A stretch of 64,000 nucleotides of DNA from positions 9,241,001 to 9,305,000 of the forward strand of contig NZ_CP023688.1 in NCBI RefSeq assembly GCF_008704655.1, given 5' to 3'. Origin of the DNA: Streptomyces rimosus. GTDB taxonomy: Bacteria; Actinomycetota; Actinomycetes; Streptomycetales; Streptomycetaceae. The position numbers were made by a program, and so were the translations under genes. The notes beneath the pieces are model-generated. The model was not told the DNA's origin and made no database searches. It worked only from the letters and a program-made list of their open reading frames with translations. This document shows, piece by piece, positions 19,362-28,808 of the stretch. Numbering within the stretch: the stretch's first letter is position 1; the number at the start of each line of letters is the position of its first letter.

Positions 19362-21905
19362 GTGAAAGCCCTCGTCATCGGAGCCGGAATCGGCGGACTG
19401 GCCTGCGCCGTCGCCCTGCGGCGCGTCGGGATCGAGGTGGCGGTGTACGAGCGCGCCACCCAGCTGCGTGCCGCCGGTTCCGGCCTGTCGGTCATGTCGA
19501 ATGCCGTCAACGCGCTCGCCACGCTGGACATCGACCTCGACCTGGAAAAGCGCGGCCAGGCCATAGCGTCCTTCACGGTCCTGGACCACCGCGGCCGCAC
19601 CATCAGGGACCTGCCGTTCAAGGAAATCTGCGACAAGGTCGGCGCGCCCAGTGTCTGCCTGGGCCGTCCGGCCCTCCAGGAGGCGCTGCTGGACGCGGCC
19701 GGCGACTGCCCCCTGCACCTGGGCGCCGCCGCGACCGCGTTCGAGACCGACGGGACGGGCGTCACCGTCCGCTTCGCGGACGGGCGCACGGCGCACGGCG
19801 ACCTCCTCATCGGCGCCGACGGATTCCACTCGGCCATCCGCGCCCAGCTCGTCGGTCCGGAGGCGTCCCACGACAGCGGCTACGTCTGCTGGCTCGGCAT
19901 CGTCCCCTTCCGCCACCCCGCCTTTCCCCGGGGCAGCGTGCGCCACTACTGGGGCAGCGGGCAGCGCTTCGGCCTCATCGACATCGGCCACGGCCACGCC
20001 TACTGGTGGGGCACCAAGACCATGCCCACCGCCCGCTCGCACGCCTGGGACGGCACCAAGGACGAGATCACCCGGGCCTACGAGGGCTGGGCCGACGAGG
20101 TACGGGCCGTCATCGAGGTCACCCCGCCGGGAGACATCCTCGCCGTACCCTCCCGCGACCGCACCTTCCTCGAACGCTGGGGGCAGGGCCCCGTCACCCT
20201 GCTCGGCGACGCCGCGCACCCCATGCTGACCACCCTCGGCCAAGGGGCCGGCATGGCCATCGAAGACGCCGTGGTCCTGGCCCACACCCTGGCCGAGCCC
20301 GGCGCGCGCGACGATCTGCCGCTCGCCCTGCGGACGTACGAGGACCGCCGCCGCGACCGTACCCGGTCCATGGCCGCCGCCTCCCGGTCGATGAGCGACC
20401 TCGAACAGGCCGACACGCCCGAACTGCGGCAGGCCCGGGACGACTATTTCCGCCTGACACCCCGCCAGGACCTCGCCCGGCAGAACGAGGAGTCCCTCAC
20501 TTTCCCCGCCATCCCGAATCCCGAACCACGCCTCAGGCGAGACCTCAGCCCCCTGGAACGCTGGTACTGGATCGCGGACCAGACCTCCCCGCTCAACAGC
20601 GTCGTCCGCAGCCGCATCCACGGCACCCTGAAGCTGTCCCTGCTGCGCCGCGCCCTGGACCTTCTCCAGTCCCGGCACCCGCTGCTGCGCGTCGCGGTTA
20701 CCAGCGACGAGGACGGCACGGCCCCCGCGTTCCGCCCCGTGGGCGGACGGCCCATCCCACTGCGCCACATACAGGTGCCGGCCGACGACCCCGAGTCCGA
20801 TACGCGCTGGCAACGCGAGATCGACGAGCACGAACTCGCCGAGGGCGCCGCCTGGCGCACGGGGCCGCTGCTGCGAGCCGTCGTCATCAGCCGGGAGGAC
20901 GTCGAACGCACCGAGGACGTCCACGACCTGCTGCTCACCTCGGCGCACTGCATAGCCGACGGCATGACCGGGCTGGCTCTGCTTAGGCAGTGGATCGAAC
21001 TCGCCGCCCAGCTGCATGCCGGCGAGGAACCGCCACGCACCTCGTACCGGGCCCTGCCCTCCGCGGAAGACCTGCTCCCGCCCCGTCACCGAGGCCAGGC
21101 AGGCGCCGCCGCCCTTACGGCCCTGACCGAGCGCGACGAGGAGGAAACCCGTCGGCTACAGCCACGGCGCGTCACTCCCAGCCACCCGGTCCCGTTCCAC
21201 CGGCGGCGCACCCGGATGGTGCACAGATCCCTCACCGCCGGCCAACTCGACCTGCTCGTGAGCGCCTGCAAGCAGCACGGCGCCACCGTGCACGGAGCCC
21301 TGGCCGCCGCCATGGTCACCGCCGTCGCCCTGGAGGCAGGTACTCGGGAGCCGGCCCACTTCTCGATCGGCTCCCCGCTCGACTTCCGCGCCGAACTGGA
21401 GCCCGCCGTCTCCTACGACGAGGCCGGCACCTACGCGGCCACCCTTCCCTCCCGCGTCCTCTACCGGCCCGGCGAGCCCTTGTGGCCCATGGCGCGCGCC
21501 ATCAGCCAGGACCTCGCGGACCGCCGCAAGCGCGAGGAACACCTTTCCATGATCAACCTGCTGGACCGGGCCGGACCCAAGGCCCCGGCCGACGCCGGTG
21601 CGTTCATGCGCTACCTGGACGAGCAGGGCCCCATCAACCTGTGCCTGTCCAACCTCGGCCGCTACGACTTCCCCGACCAGGCGGGCCCTTGGCGCGTCTC
21701 CGGCACCCAGATCATCGCAAGCATCTCGGTGACGGGCTCCATCGTGGCGACCGCCACCACCACCCACGGCCAACTCGCCTGGAACTTCAGCCACGTCGAG
21801 AACATCATTCCGGCACCGCGCGCCCACCACATCGCCGACACCTCCGTACGCACCTTGCTGTCCGCGCTGCCCACCGGCCTCGGTACGCCCGAGCCCCGCG
21901 ACTGA
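19362..21905 (+). CDS. FAD monooxygenase fused to a condensation-like domain
   Basis: The 847-residue protein joins two enzymes. Residues 1 to about 380 form a class A flavin monooxygenase: MKALVIGAGIGGL at the N-terminus and GDAAHPM around Asp283. Residues about 394-840 form a condensation/acyltransferase-like domain with SAHCIADG (His529, Asp533, Gly534), a variant of HHxxxDG, and a later NLCLSNLGRYDFP segment. I chose GTG 19362 because AAGGAG lies 7 nt upstream and the flavin motif then starts at once; an ATG at 19290, 4 nt after the NRPS stop, would add 24 residues. Serine/proline NRPSs of the legonmycin, pyrrolizixenamide and brabantamide pathways are likewise followed by an FAD monooxygenase that rearranges the ring. 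Acylation of the product by the extra domain is inference. Confidence 0.93.
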   Translation: MKALVIGAGIGGLACAVALRRVGIEVAVYERATQLRAAGSGLSVMSNAVNALATLDIDLDLEKRGQAIASFTVLDHRGRTIRDLPFKEICDKVGAPSVCLGRPALQEALLDAAGDCPLHLGAAATAFETDGTGVTVRFADGRTAHGDLLIGADGFHSAIRAQLVGPEASHDSGYVCWLGIVPFRHPAFPRGSVRHYWGSGQRFGLIDIGHGHAYWWGTKTMPTARSHAWDGTKDEITRAYEGWADEVRAVIEVTPPGDILAVPSRDRTFLERWGQGPVTLLGDAAHPMLTTLGQGAGMAIEDAVVLAHTLAEPGARDDLPLALRTYEDRRRDRTRSMAAASRSMSDLEQADTPELRQARDDYFRLTPRQDLARQNEESLTFPAIPNPEPRLRRDLSPLERWYWIADQTSPLNSVVRSRIHGTLKLSLLRRALDLLQSRHPLLRVAVTSDEDGTAPAFRPVGGRPIPLRHIQVPADDPESDTRWQREIDEHELAEGAAWRTGPLLRAVVISREDVERTEDVHDLLLTSAHCIADGMTGLALLRQWIELAAQLHAGEEPPRTSYRALPSAEDLLPPRHRGQAGAAALTALTERDEEETRRLQPRRVTPSHPVPFHRRRTRMVHRSLTAGQLDLLVSACKQHGATVHGALAAAMVTAVALEAGTREPAHFSIGSPLDFRAELEPAVSYDEAGTYAATLPSRVLYRPGEPLWPMARAISQDLADRRKREEHLSMINLLDRAGPKAPADAGAFMRYLDEQGPINLCLSNLGRYDFPDQAGPWRVSGTQIIASISVTGSIVATATTTHGQLAWNFSHVENIIPAPRAHHIADTSVRTLLSALPTGLGTPEPRD

Positions 21906-21939
21906 CCGGCCGCACACCCCACCACCCGAGGAGAAACTC

Positions 21940-22830
21940 TTGTTGAACCGCCGGCCCAAGCCCCTGCCCCCGGCCGGACGCGCCGTCGTCATCACCGGCG
22001 CCTCCACCGGACTCGGCAAGGAGTGCGCCCTGCGGCTGGAAGAACGCGGCTTCCGCGTCTTCGCCACGGTGCGCGAGAGGCAGGACGGTGAAAAACTGCG
22101 CGCCGAGGCATCCTCCGCACGGCTGCAGCCGGTACTCATGGACGTGACCGACGAGAAGTCGATCCAGGCGGCGGCGGCCGAAGTCGCCCGGTCCGTGGAC
22201 GAGCAGGGCGTATGGGCCGTGGTGAACAACGCCGGTTCCTGCGTCGCGGCCCCTCTGGAATGCGTGCCGCCCGAAGGGCTGCGGCGGCAGCTGGACATCA
22301 ACGTCGTCGGCTCGCTCGCCGTCACCCAGGCGTTCCTGCCCCAGCTGCGGCGCACCCGCGGACGCGTGGTCAACATCTCCTCCGGTGTGGGCAGTGTGGC
22401 CATTCCCTACCTCGGCGCCTACGCGACGGGACAGTTCGCCAAAGAGGCCATGAGCGACGCGCTCCGCCGCGAGCTGCGCCCCTTCGGCATCTCGGTCTCC
22501 GTCGTCAGGCCGGGCGCGATCGCGACCCCCATCTGGGACAAGGTCCGGGAAACCGGCGAAGACATCTTGAACCAGGCCCCCGACGCCATGGCCGACCTCT
22601 ACCGAGCCCCCTTCGAACAATTCCTGCAAATGAACGAACAACGCGCACAGTCAAGCGGCACACAGCCGCAGGACGTCGCCCGCACGGTCTTCCGCGTACT
22701 GACCACCCCGCGCCCCCGGACCCGCTACAGCGTCGGCCCCGACGCCCGGACAGCCGGCGTCCTGTCCCGGCTGCTGCCGGACACCGCCCTGGACCGTGGC
22801 CTCGGCACCGTCACCAAGAACCGCCGGTAG
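21940..22830 (+). CDS. Short-chain dehydrogenase/reductase lacking the catalytic Lys
   Basis: This 296-residue SDR has the cofactor motif GASTGLG near residue 20, NNAG, and an active-site region NISSG plus YATGQ. The classical YxxxK is YATGQ here: the lysine is replaced by glutamine, with a lysine only three residues later (QFAK). The protein may be weakly active, use another residue, or play a non-catalytic role. The TTG start at 21940 (or 21943) follows GAGGAG at 6 nt. It lies 34 nt after the FAD fusion gene and before a strong hairpin, so it ends the NRPS operon. Confidence 0.88.
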   Translation: MLNRRPKPLPPAGRAVVITGASTGLGKECALRLEERGFRVFATVRERQDGEKLRAEASSARLQPVLMDVTDEKSIQAAAAEVARSVDEQGVWAVVNNAGSCVAAPLECVPPEGLRRQLDINVVGSLAVTQAFLPQLRRTRGRVVNISSGVGSVAIPYLGAYATGQFAKEAMSDALRRELRPFGISVSVVRPGAIATPIWDKVRETGEDILNQAPDAMADLYRAPFEQFLQMNEQRAQSSGTQPQDVARTVFRVLTTPRPRTRYSVGPDARTAGVLSRLLPDTALDRGLGTVTKNRR

Positions 22831-22851
22831 CCCGCGCCGCGGGAGAAAAAG

Positions 22852-22884
22852 CCCGGCCGGGCCCAAGGTACGGGCCCGGCCGGG
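22852..22884 (+). terminator. Hairpin terminator after the NRPS operon
   Basis: A perfect 13-bp stem (22852-22864 with 22872-22884) encloses a 7-nt loop, 22 nt after the SDR stop. An A5 run precedes it. It is G/C only, as usual for actinomycete terminators, and probably ends the NRPS-FAD-SDR transcript. Confidence 0.75.
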
Positions 22885-23213
22885 AGGGGCGCTGGACTGC
22901 AATCGCCGGGCCACCGGGGCCCGTACGCGTAACGTATCTGCGCCCGCAGCGGAGAACGCCGGTGCCGGGCCTCGGACTCGCGGAGTACGAGCCGCTCCCG
23001 TCTTGATCGGGGCAGATGGCCAGGCGACGCACCCAAGTTCCGACAAGGCGGGCAACCTACTGGCCGCAGCCCCACCGCCAGGCCGCGCCGCCTTGGCAAC
23101 CGAGGTGAACGGCTGAACTCGCAGGGTGGTTGTGCGACACACCGGAGCGGCCTTCCGCTGCCCGGTGGTGTGGGTGCGCATGGTGGGCGGGTGTCGCTCT
23201 GTGGAGGTGCGTG

Positions 23214-24107
23214 GTGCGTCGAAGTGTTCTGGTGACGGGTGCGACGAGTGGTGTGGGTCTGGGGGTGGCGCTGCGGCTGGCCGGGGCCGGGTTCGACGTT
23301 TTCGCCACGGCGCGTGACGAGCCGAAGGCCGAGAAGCTTCGGGCTGTGGCGGCCGAGTGTGCTGTCGGGCTGCGGACGGTGCTGCTGGATGTGGCGGATG
23401 CCGATTCCTGCCGCAGAGCGTGTGCGGAGGTCGCGGAGGCCACCGGAGGCGGACCGTGGGCCTTGGTGAACAACGCCGGTGTCCCGCTGGTGGGGGCGGT
23501 GGAGGACCTTGAGGACGCGGCGGTGCGGCAGCTGCTGGAAGTCAATGTGGTGGGAGCCGCGCGCATGGCCCGGCTGGTGCTGCCGGGGATGCGTGAGCGC
23601 GGGGAGGGACGCATCGTGAACGTCTCGTCGCTCGCGGGCCGTATCGCGGCTCCCGGTATGGGCTGGTACTGCGCGGGCAAGGCGGCGTTGGGGGCCTTGA
23701 ACGATGCGCTGAGGATGGAGGCCGGGCCCGGCGGGGTGCGGGTCGCGATCGTCGAGGCGGGCGCGTACGCGAGTGCCATTCAGGGCCGGGCTGCCGATGG
23801 TCTGGCGGCGCTGGCGGGCCGGCCGACGTTGTTCGGTGACATGTACCGGGTGGCGGAGGCGGCGCTGCGGGAGTCCGGTACGCGGCTGCCGAGCGCGGAG
23901 CCGGTCGTATCGGCTGTCTGCCGGGCACTCATCGCGCGTCGGCCGCGCCACCGGTATGTGGTCGGCAGGCAGGCGAAGGCGGGGCTGCTCGCTGACGTGC
24001 TGGTCCCGGTCCGTGTGAAAGACCACTTCAAGCGGGCGGCGATGGGTGCTCCCGGTGCCCACCCGGCGGTCGAGTACGCGGCGCGGCGCTGGTGCACGCC
24101 GTGGTGA
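23214..24107 (+). CDS. Short-chain dehydrogenase/reductase
   Basis: This 297-residue SDR has TGATSGVG at the N-terminus, NNAG, NVSSLAG and a normal YCAGK catalytic pair. It is related in layout to the SDR upstream but keeps all catalytic residues, and could be the ketoreductase serving the discrete ketosynthase/ACP set or could act on the NRPS product. The GTG at 23214 is chosen over 23211 because GGAGG is 6 nt upstream. It is preceded by about 330 nt without a gene (after the hairpin at 22852) and ends only 3 nt from the convergent diiron oxygenase gene, so the two mRNAs must overlap at their 3' ends. Confidence 0.9.
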   Translation: MRRSVLVTGATSGVGLGVALRLAGAGFDVFATARDEPKAEKLRAVAAECAVGLRTVLLDVADADSCRRACAEVAEATGGGPWALVNNAGVPLVGAVEDLEDAAVRQLLEVNVVGAARMARLVLPGMRERGEGRIVNVSSLAGRIAAPGMGWYCAGKAALGALNDALRMEAGPGGVRVAIVEAGAYASAIQGRAADGLAALAGRPTLFGDMYRVAEAALRESGTRLPSAEPVVSAVCRALIARRPRHRYVVGRQAKAGLLADVLVPVRVKDHFKRAAMGAPGAHPAVEYAARRWCTPW

Positions 24108-24110
24108 CGG

Positions 24111-25013
24111 TCAGGCCAGTAGGCCGGAGCGGCGCCACAGGTGGTGCTGGGGGCGCCTGATCAGGTCCACTTCGGTGAGGAAGGCGATCAGCTTTTCCCC
24201 GCACCAGAGCATCGTGGCGCGGTGGTGGAGGTTGTGGCGTGCCTGGCGGCGGGCCTCGCCGGGGGTGAGCCCGAGGTCGCCGTACCGGTCGGGGCGCAGG
24301 AGCGGCGGGACGGTGTGGGAGGCGACCAGGGCGGTCAGGAGGCGGTGGCGGGCCAGCCGGCTCCGGGAGGCGTGCGTCACGGCTTCGCGCAGTTCGGCGC
24401 GGGCGAAGCTGACGTGGCGTGCTTCTTCGGCCACGTGCAGACGGCACACCGACCGCACCAGGGGCTGGACGCGGTCGTCCTGGGCGGCCTCCCGCTGGAG
24501 CCGGTCGAGCACTTCTTCGATGATCAGGGCGCTGGTGAAAGTGGTGATGTCCTGGAACGCGGCAGCGGCCGGCGGAAAGGGGAGCCGGACGTGCGCCGGG
24601 ACGCGATGGGCCGGGCAGCCGAGTGTGGCCAGCAGCCGCCCGAACATGGTGATGTGCCGGGTCTCGTCGCCCATTTCCGTCAGCGCGTAGAAGGCGCGCG
24701 CGTCCAGGATGTCACGGTTCATCAGGTGGCGGGTGAACATGCGGATGATGGCCAGCTCGAACCAGTGCCCCATCTGGGCCATGTGGGCTGCTTCGTGGCG
24801 GGAGAGTTCGAGGCGCTGCCGGTGGTCCATGCGCTCCCACAGGGGGGTGCCGTAGAGCGCGAGCCGCTCGGGCGGCCAGAACCAGGCACCGTCCAGCAGG
24901 GGGGTGTCCCAGTCGATGTCCGTCGCGGGATCGTGGGAGCGGGCCGCGGAGGCGTCCAGCAGACGCTGAGCGGTGGTGTGGGGGCTGTGGGGCCGCAGAG
25001 CCTGGTCGGTCAT
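24111..25013 (-). CDS. AurF-type diiron N-oxygenase family protein
   Basis: This 300-residue all-helical protein carries all seven ligand positions of the AurF/CmlI diiron oxygenase family: Glu74 (RHEAAH), Glu117 and His120 (DETRH), Glu166 or Glu167 (IIEEVLD), and His193-Glu197-His200 (HVAEEARH), with the same H-x3-E-x2-H spacing as AurF. Known members oxidise amino groups to N-hydroxy, nitroso or nitro groups. No aminoaryl supply genes are nearby, so its substrate here is unclear and it may act on the peptide product. Its ATG overlaps the stop of the upstream MMPL gene (TGATG), indicating translational coupling. Confidence 0.85.
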   Translation of the reverse strand: MTDQALRPHSPHTTAQRLLDASAARSHDPATDIDWDTPLLDGAWFWPPERLALYGTPLWERMDHRQRLELSRHEAAHMAQMGHWFELAIIRMFTRHLMNRDILDARAFYALTEMGDETRHITMFGRLLATLGCPAHRVPAHVRLPFPPAAAAFQDITTFTSALIIEEVLDRLQREAAQDDRVQPLVRSVCRLHVAEEARHVSFARAELREAVTHASRSRLARHRLLTALVASHTVPPLLRPDRYGDLGLTPGEARRQARHNLHHRATMLWCGEKLIAFLTEVDLIRRPQHHLWRRSGLLA

Positions 25014-27265
25014 CAGGGGTCACTCCTGGGGTGTTTCGTACCGGCCGGCCCGGCGAGGGGCCGACGGTGCGGCAGGGGCTGCGGGACGGGGGTCGACGGG
25101 CGGGGCCAGGGGCTCCACCAGGCGGCGCGTCCGGCCAGGGCCAGGACGGCGGGGGCGAGCAGCCCGCGGACGACGGTGGCGTCGAGCAGGACCGCGAGGG
25201 CGAGGCCGACACCGATGATCTTCAGCATCACCAGGTCCGACGTGGCCAGCGCGGCCATGACGACGGCCAGGGTGAGCGCGGCCCAGGTGAACAGGCGCGC
25301 GGTGCGGTCCAGGCCCCGGACCACGGCGGTGGCGGCGTCGGGGGCCCGTTCGTACTCCTCGCAGACGCGGGCGAGCAGAAAGATCTCGTAGTCCATGGAC
25401 AGGCCGAAGGCGATGCCGAAGATGAGCGCCGGCATGAGCACGTCCGTGGTGCCGGTGACGGGAAAGCCGCCCAGGAGGCCGGCCAGATGGCCTTCCTGAA
25501 AGACGAAGACCAGGGCGCCGAAACTGGCTGCCAGGCTCAGGGCGTTGAGCAGCAGCGCCGTGAGAGCCATGACCGGCCGTCGGGTCAGTAGCAGGGTCAG
25601 GCACAGGAGCGTCGCCCCTGCCAGCAACAGGCACCAGGGCAGGCGGGAGAGGAGCGCTCGCTGGACATCGTCGAGGACGGCGCCGGGCCCGCCGACGAGG
25701 ACGGGCGCGGGAGCGGGCAGCTCGCGCAAGGTCCGGGCGAGGTCGCGGTTGGCGGGGGAGTAGGGCTCGCCGGAGGTGGCGACCGCCAGCCAGACGCCGC
25801 GGGGCGAGGCGAAGGCGGATGCCGCGGTGCCCGCCGGAGGCGTGTGGACGCCGCGGGCATAGGAGCCGGTGGCCGTTTCCACCCGGTCCACGCTTTTTTG
25901 GAGGGAGACGCGCCGGGCGTAGGCGTCGACCTCGGCGGCGTGCTGCCGGGGGTCGAAGTGCGGCAGGACCACGGTCGCCGGAGTGATCACGGCGCCGAGT
26001 CGGTAGTCGTGGCGCAGCACCGTACCGGCTTTGGCGACGGTGGAGGAGGCAGGCTGGACGCGATCGTCGAAGAGACCGATCTGCACGCGGGTGAAAGGGG
26101 TGGCGAACACCAGCAGCACCGCGGTGACGCTGACAGCCACCAGTCCGGGCCGTCGTTGGACGGCCCGGGCCATGCGCCCCCACCTTCCCAGCCCGGCGGC
26201 CCGGCTCCCGGAGTGAGGGCCGGTACGGATACGGCGGCGCCCTCGCGTGAGGACGCCCGGCCGGTGGACGCGGGGCCCCAGGACCGTCAGGAGAGCCGGG
26301 AGCACGACCAGGCCGGCCAGGGCCGCGAAGGCGGTGACCGCGATGCCGCCGTAGGCGATGGAGCGCAGGATGGTGTGCGGGAAGACGAGCAGCGAGGCCA
26401 GCGACAGGATGACCGTGCCCGCGGAGAACAGCACGGCCCGGCCCGCGGTCCGCAGTGCCGTGCGCAGGGCGGTGCCGGGTTCGGCGCCGGCCGCGGCCTC
26501 TTCCTGGTAGCGGGCGAGCAGAAAGAGGCTGTAGTCGACGGCGAGGGCGAACCCGAGCGCCGAGGAGATGTTGGTCGCGCTCACCGCCACCTCGGTGCAG
26601 AAGGTGAGCAGCCGCAGGACGGCCTGGGCTCCCAGTACGGCCAGCACACCGACGGCAACGGGCAGGAGGGCGGCCAACGCCGAGCCGAACACCACGAGCA
26701 GCAGCAGCGCGGTCAGCGGCAAGGCCAGCAGTTCCGCGCGGATCTGGTCCCGCCCGGCCAGCCGCAGTGCCTCGGCGCGGGAGGCCGCCTCGCCGGTGAC
26801 CTCGACCTGCAACGGGCCATGGCGGCCGGCCATCCGCGGCATCAGCCGTCCGGCCGCCGCCGTCGCCTCCTGCTCGCGTCCGTGCAGCCGCACCAGTACC
26901 AGGGCGCTGCGCCGGTCCGCCGAGCGCAGCGACGGCGCCTTGGCCTGCCAGTAGGAGACCACCTGGGCGACGGACCGGTCGGCGCTCAGCCGCCGTACCA
27001 GCCGGTCACCCTCGGCCGCCGCGGCGCGGTCTTCGACCGACCGGGCGGCGCCGGACACGCGGGTGACGAGTACGAGGTGGGGCGGGGCGGAGGCGAAACC
27101 TTCGCGCAGCAGCCGGTCGGCACGGGCTGCCTCGGTCGCCGCCGGCACGATCCCTCCCGGCGACAGCCGCCCGTCCACCGCTGCCCCGAACCAGGCGCAG
27201 GTCGCCGCCAGTCCTGCGGCCAGCACCAGAATGACCCACGGAACGCGGCACCGGGGGCTGCGCAT
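25013..27265 (-). CDS. MMPL/RND-family exporter
   Basis: The 750-residue protein has the twofold RND layout: one N-terminal helix, a large extracytoplasmic loop, about five helices, then the same again. The diagnostic FALAVDYSLFLLARYQEE (helix 4 region) and GLSMDYEIFLLARVCEEYE (helix 10 region) carry the Asp-Tyr pairs of MMPL proteins. Actinobacterial MMPL proteins export lipids and natural products; ActII-3 of the actinorhodin cluster is one. It probably exports the cluster product. It is coupled to the diiron oxygenase gene by a TGATG overlap and is divergent from the KAS III gene. Confidence 0.93.
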   Translation of the reverse strand: MRSPRCRVPWVILVLAAGLAATCAWFGAAVDGRLSPGGIVPAATEAARADRLLREGFASAPPHLVLVTRVSGAARSVEDRAAAAEGDRLVRRLSADRSVAQVVSYWQAKAPSLRSADRRSALVLVRLHGREQEATAAAGRLMPRMAGRHGPLQVEVTGEAASRAEALRLAGRDQIRAELLALPLTALLLLVVFGSALAALLPVAVGVLAVLGAQAVLRLLTFCTEVAVSATNISSALGFALAVDYSLFLLARYQEEAAAGAEPGTALRTALRTAGRAVLFSAGTVILSLASLLVFPHTILRSIAYGGIAVTAFAALAGLVVLPALLTVLGPRVHRPGVLTRGRRRIRTGPHSGSRAAGLGRWGRMARAVQRRPGLVAVSVTAVLLVFATPFTRVQIGLFDDRVQPASSTVAKAGTVLRHDYRLGAVITPATVVLPHFDPRQHAAEVDAYARRVSLQKSVDRVETATGSYARGVHTPPAGTAASAFASPRGVWLAVATSGEPYSPANRDLARTLRELPAPAPVLVGGPGAVLDDVQRALLSRLPWCLLLAGATLLCLTLLLTRRPVMALTALLLNALSLAASFGALVFVFQEGHLAGLLGGFPVTGTTDVLMPALIFGIAFGLSMDYEIFLLARVCEEYERAPDAATAVVRGLDRTARLFTWAALTLAVVMAALATSDLVMLKIIGVGLALAVLLDATVVRGLLAPAVLALAGRAAWWSPWPRPSTPVPQPLPHRRPLAGPAGTKHPRSDP

Positions 27266-27457
27266 CGTCGTGACTCACCCCTTCGCGGTACGGGCTTCCG
27301 CACTCCCTTGTCGCCACCATGTGTAGACAGGGAGCGGGCCCGGCAACACATCGCCACCTCTTCAGGCGAACGCCCGGTAGCGCCAAACGCGGGCACTTAA
27401 ACACATCAACGGCGTGGGAAGCCGTGGCGCCCGGCGGCGCCGCCCTAGCGTGAGGCC
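27266..27457. promoter_or_regulatory. Divergent promoter region
   Basis: This 192-bp gap separates the MMPL operon (minus) from the KAS III-ACP-KAS II operon (plus) and must contain both promoters. GTGAGG lies just before the KAS III ATG. No clear operator dyad was recognised. Confidence 0.55.
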
Positions 27458-28501
27458 ATGAGCGACCTTCGGGCCTGCCTGGCGGGCGCCACCACGTACC
27501 TGCCCGAGCGCTGGGTCAGCATGGGCGAACGGGAGGCCCAGATCGCGGCCGCCAGCGGCGGCTTCACCCCGCCTCCCGGGCTGATCACCCAGCTGACCGG
27601 GGTGACGGGCGTCCATCTGATCGACGACGACCAGCAGGCGTCCGATCTGGCGGCGGGCGCCGCCCGCAAGCTCCTGGCCGACCAGGGCGTCCGGCCCGCC
27701 GACATCGACCTGATGATTTTCGCGGCGGCCAGCCAGGACATGATCGAGCCGGCGACGTCCCACGTCGTGGCCGCCAAACTCGCCCTGACCTGCCCGGTCT
27801 TCGACGTGAAGAACGCCTGCAACAGTGTGCTCAACGCCATGGAGATCACGCAGGCTCTGATCGCGTCCGGGCGGTACCGCACCATTCTGATCACCTGCGG
27901 CGAGGCGCCCTCCGTCGCCGCCCAGTTGCGCATCCCCGACGCGGCGGCGTTCGCGCGCGCACTGCCTGCCTACGGTTTCTCCGACGCCGGCGCCGCCCTC
28001 CTGTGGAGAGCCCAGGAGACTCCTCGCCCACTGCCGCCCCGGGGCATCCTCGGCTGCCGCTTCGCCGCCGACTCCGCGGCTTGGCCCTCGGCGACCGTGC
28101 TGCACGGCGGCATCGCCTCCCTGCGCCACCGCTCGGGCCCGGAAGCAGCCGCTTGTTTCCGCATGGACAGCGTCCGGATGCGCGACAGCCTGCGAGCCCT
28201 CGGCCGCGCCCACCTGAACCGCGCACTGGACGAACTCGGCCTGACCTTCGACGACTTCGCCTTCATCGGCGCCCACCAGGTCGCCTTGGCCGACCTCGAC
28301 GAACTGTGCGGGCCGGAGATCGGGGTCCCCCGCGACAAACTGATCATCACCCTCCCCGAGCACGGCAACGTCGCCTCCGCCTCCCTTCCCCTGCAACTCA
28401 CCCGCGCCCTCGAAACCGGCCGGGCCGGCCCCGGCGACCTCGTCGCCCTCATCGGTCTGGCCGCCGGCAGCAGTGCCGGCCTGATGACGCTGCGGCTGTG
28501 A
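27458..28501 (+). CDS. Beta-ketoacyl-ACP synthase III-like protein
   Basis: This 347-residue thiolase-fold protein has the FabH-type triad Cys121 (VKNACNS), His273 (GAHQVA) and Asn304 (EHGNVAS). The usual HQAN is HQVA, so it is a divergent FabH relative of the kind found in secondary metabolism, where members start chains or transfer acyl groups. With the ACP 40 nt downstream and a KAS II it could build the acyl chain that the NRPS starter C domain attaches to serine. The ATG at 27458 follows GTGAGG. Confidence 0.9.
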   Translation: MSDLRACLAGATTYLPERWVSMGEREAQIAAASGGFTPPPGLITQLTGVTGVHLIDDDQQASDLAAGAARKLLADQGVRPADIDLMIFAAASQDMIEPATSHVVAAKLALTCPVFDVKNACNSVLNAMEITQALIASGRYRTILITCGEAPSVAAQLRIPDAAAFARALPAYGFSDAGAALLWRAQETPRPLPPRGILGCRFAADSAAWPSATVLHGGIASLRHRSGPEAAACFRMDSVRMRDSLRALGRAHLNRALDELGLTFDDFAFIGAHQVALADLDELCGPEIGVPRDKLIITLPEHGNVASASLPLQLTRALETGRAGPGDLVALIGLAAGSSAGLMTLRL

Positions 28502-28541
28502 AGCCGCCCTCCGCCCCGTCTCGACGACCGAGGAATGCCCG

Positions 28542-28808
28542 ATGACGCCTGTCTACGAAGCAGTCAAGTCCGTACTGATCAGCCACTTCAACATCCCCGA
28601 GGACACCATCCGGCCCGAGGCCACCCTGGAGGACATCGGCCTGGACTCCCTCGCCGTCGTCGAACTGCTCTGCGTCCTCCAGGACGAACTGGGCCTGCGC
28701 GTCCCCACGGGCGACGACGCGCTGAAGTCCCTTCAGGTCACCCTGGCCCAGGCGGCGACCGTGCTCGACCAGGCCCAGCCCGCCCCGGTGTCGGAGACGC
28801 TCGCATGA
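28542..28808 (+). CDS. Discrete acyl carrier protein
   Basis: This 88-residue acidic helical protein has the phosphopantetheine site GLDSLAV (Ser36) in the normal ACP context. It lies between two ketosynthase genes and overlaps the next start by four bases (ATGA), so it is translationally coupled to KAS II. It probably carries the growing acyl chain made by the flanking enzymes and may hand it to the NRPS. Confidence 0.92.
   Translation: MTPVYEAVKSVLISHFNIPEDTIRPEATLEDIGLDSLAVVELLCVLQDELGLRVPTGDDALKSLQVTLAQAATVLDQAQPAPVSETLA

Noticed and set aside
16811..19837. Open frame of about 1,000 codons on the minus strand over the second NRPS module
   Set aside because: His/Gly/Gln-rich shadow composition with no motifs; it crosses the end of a real gene.
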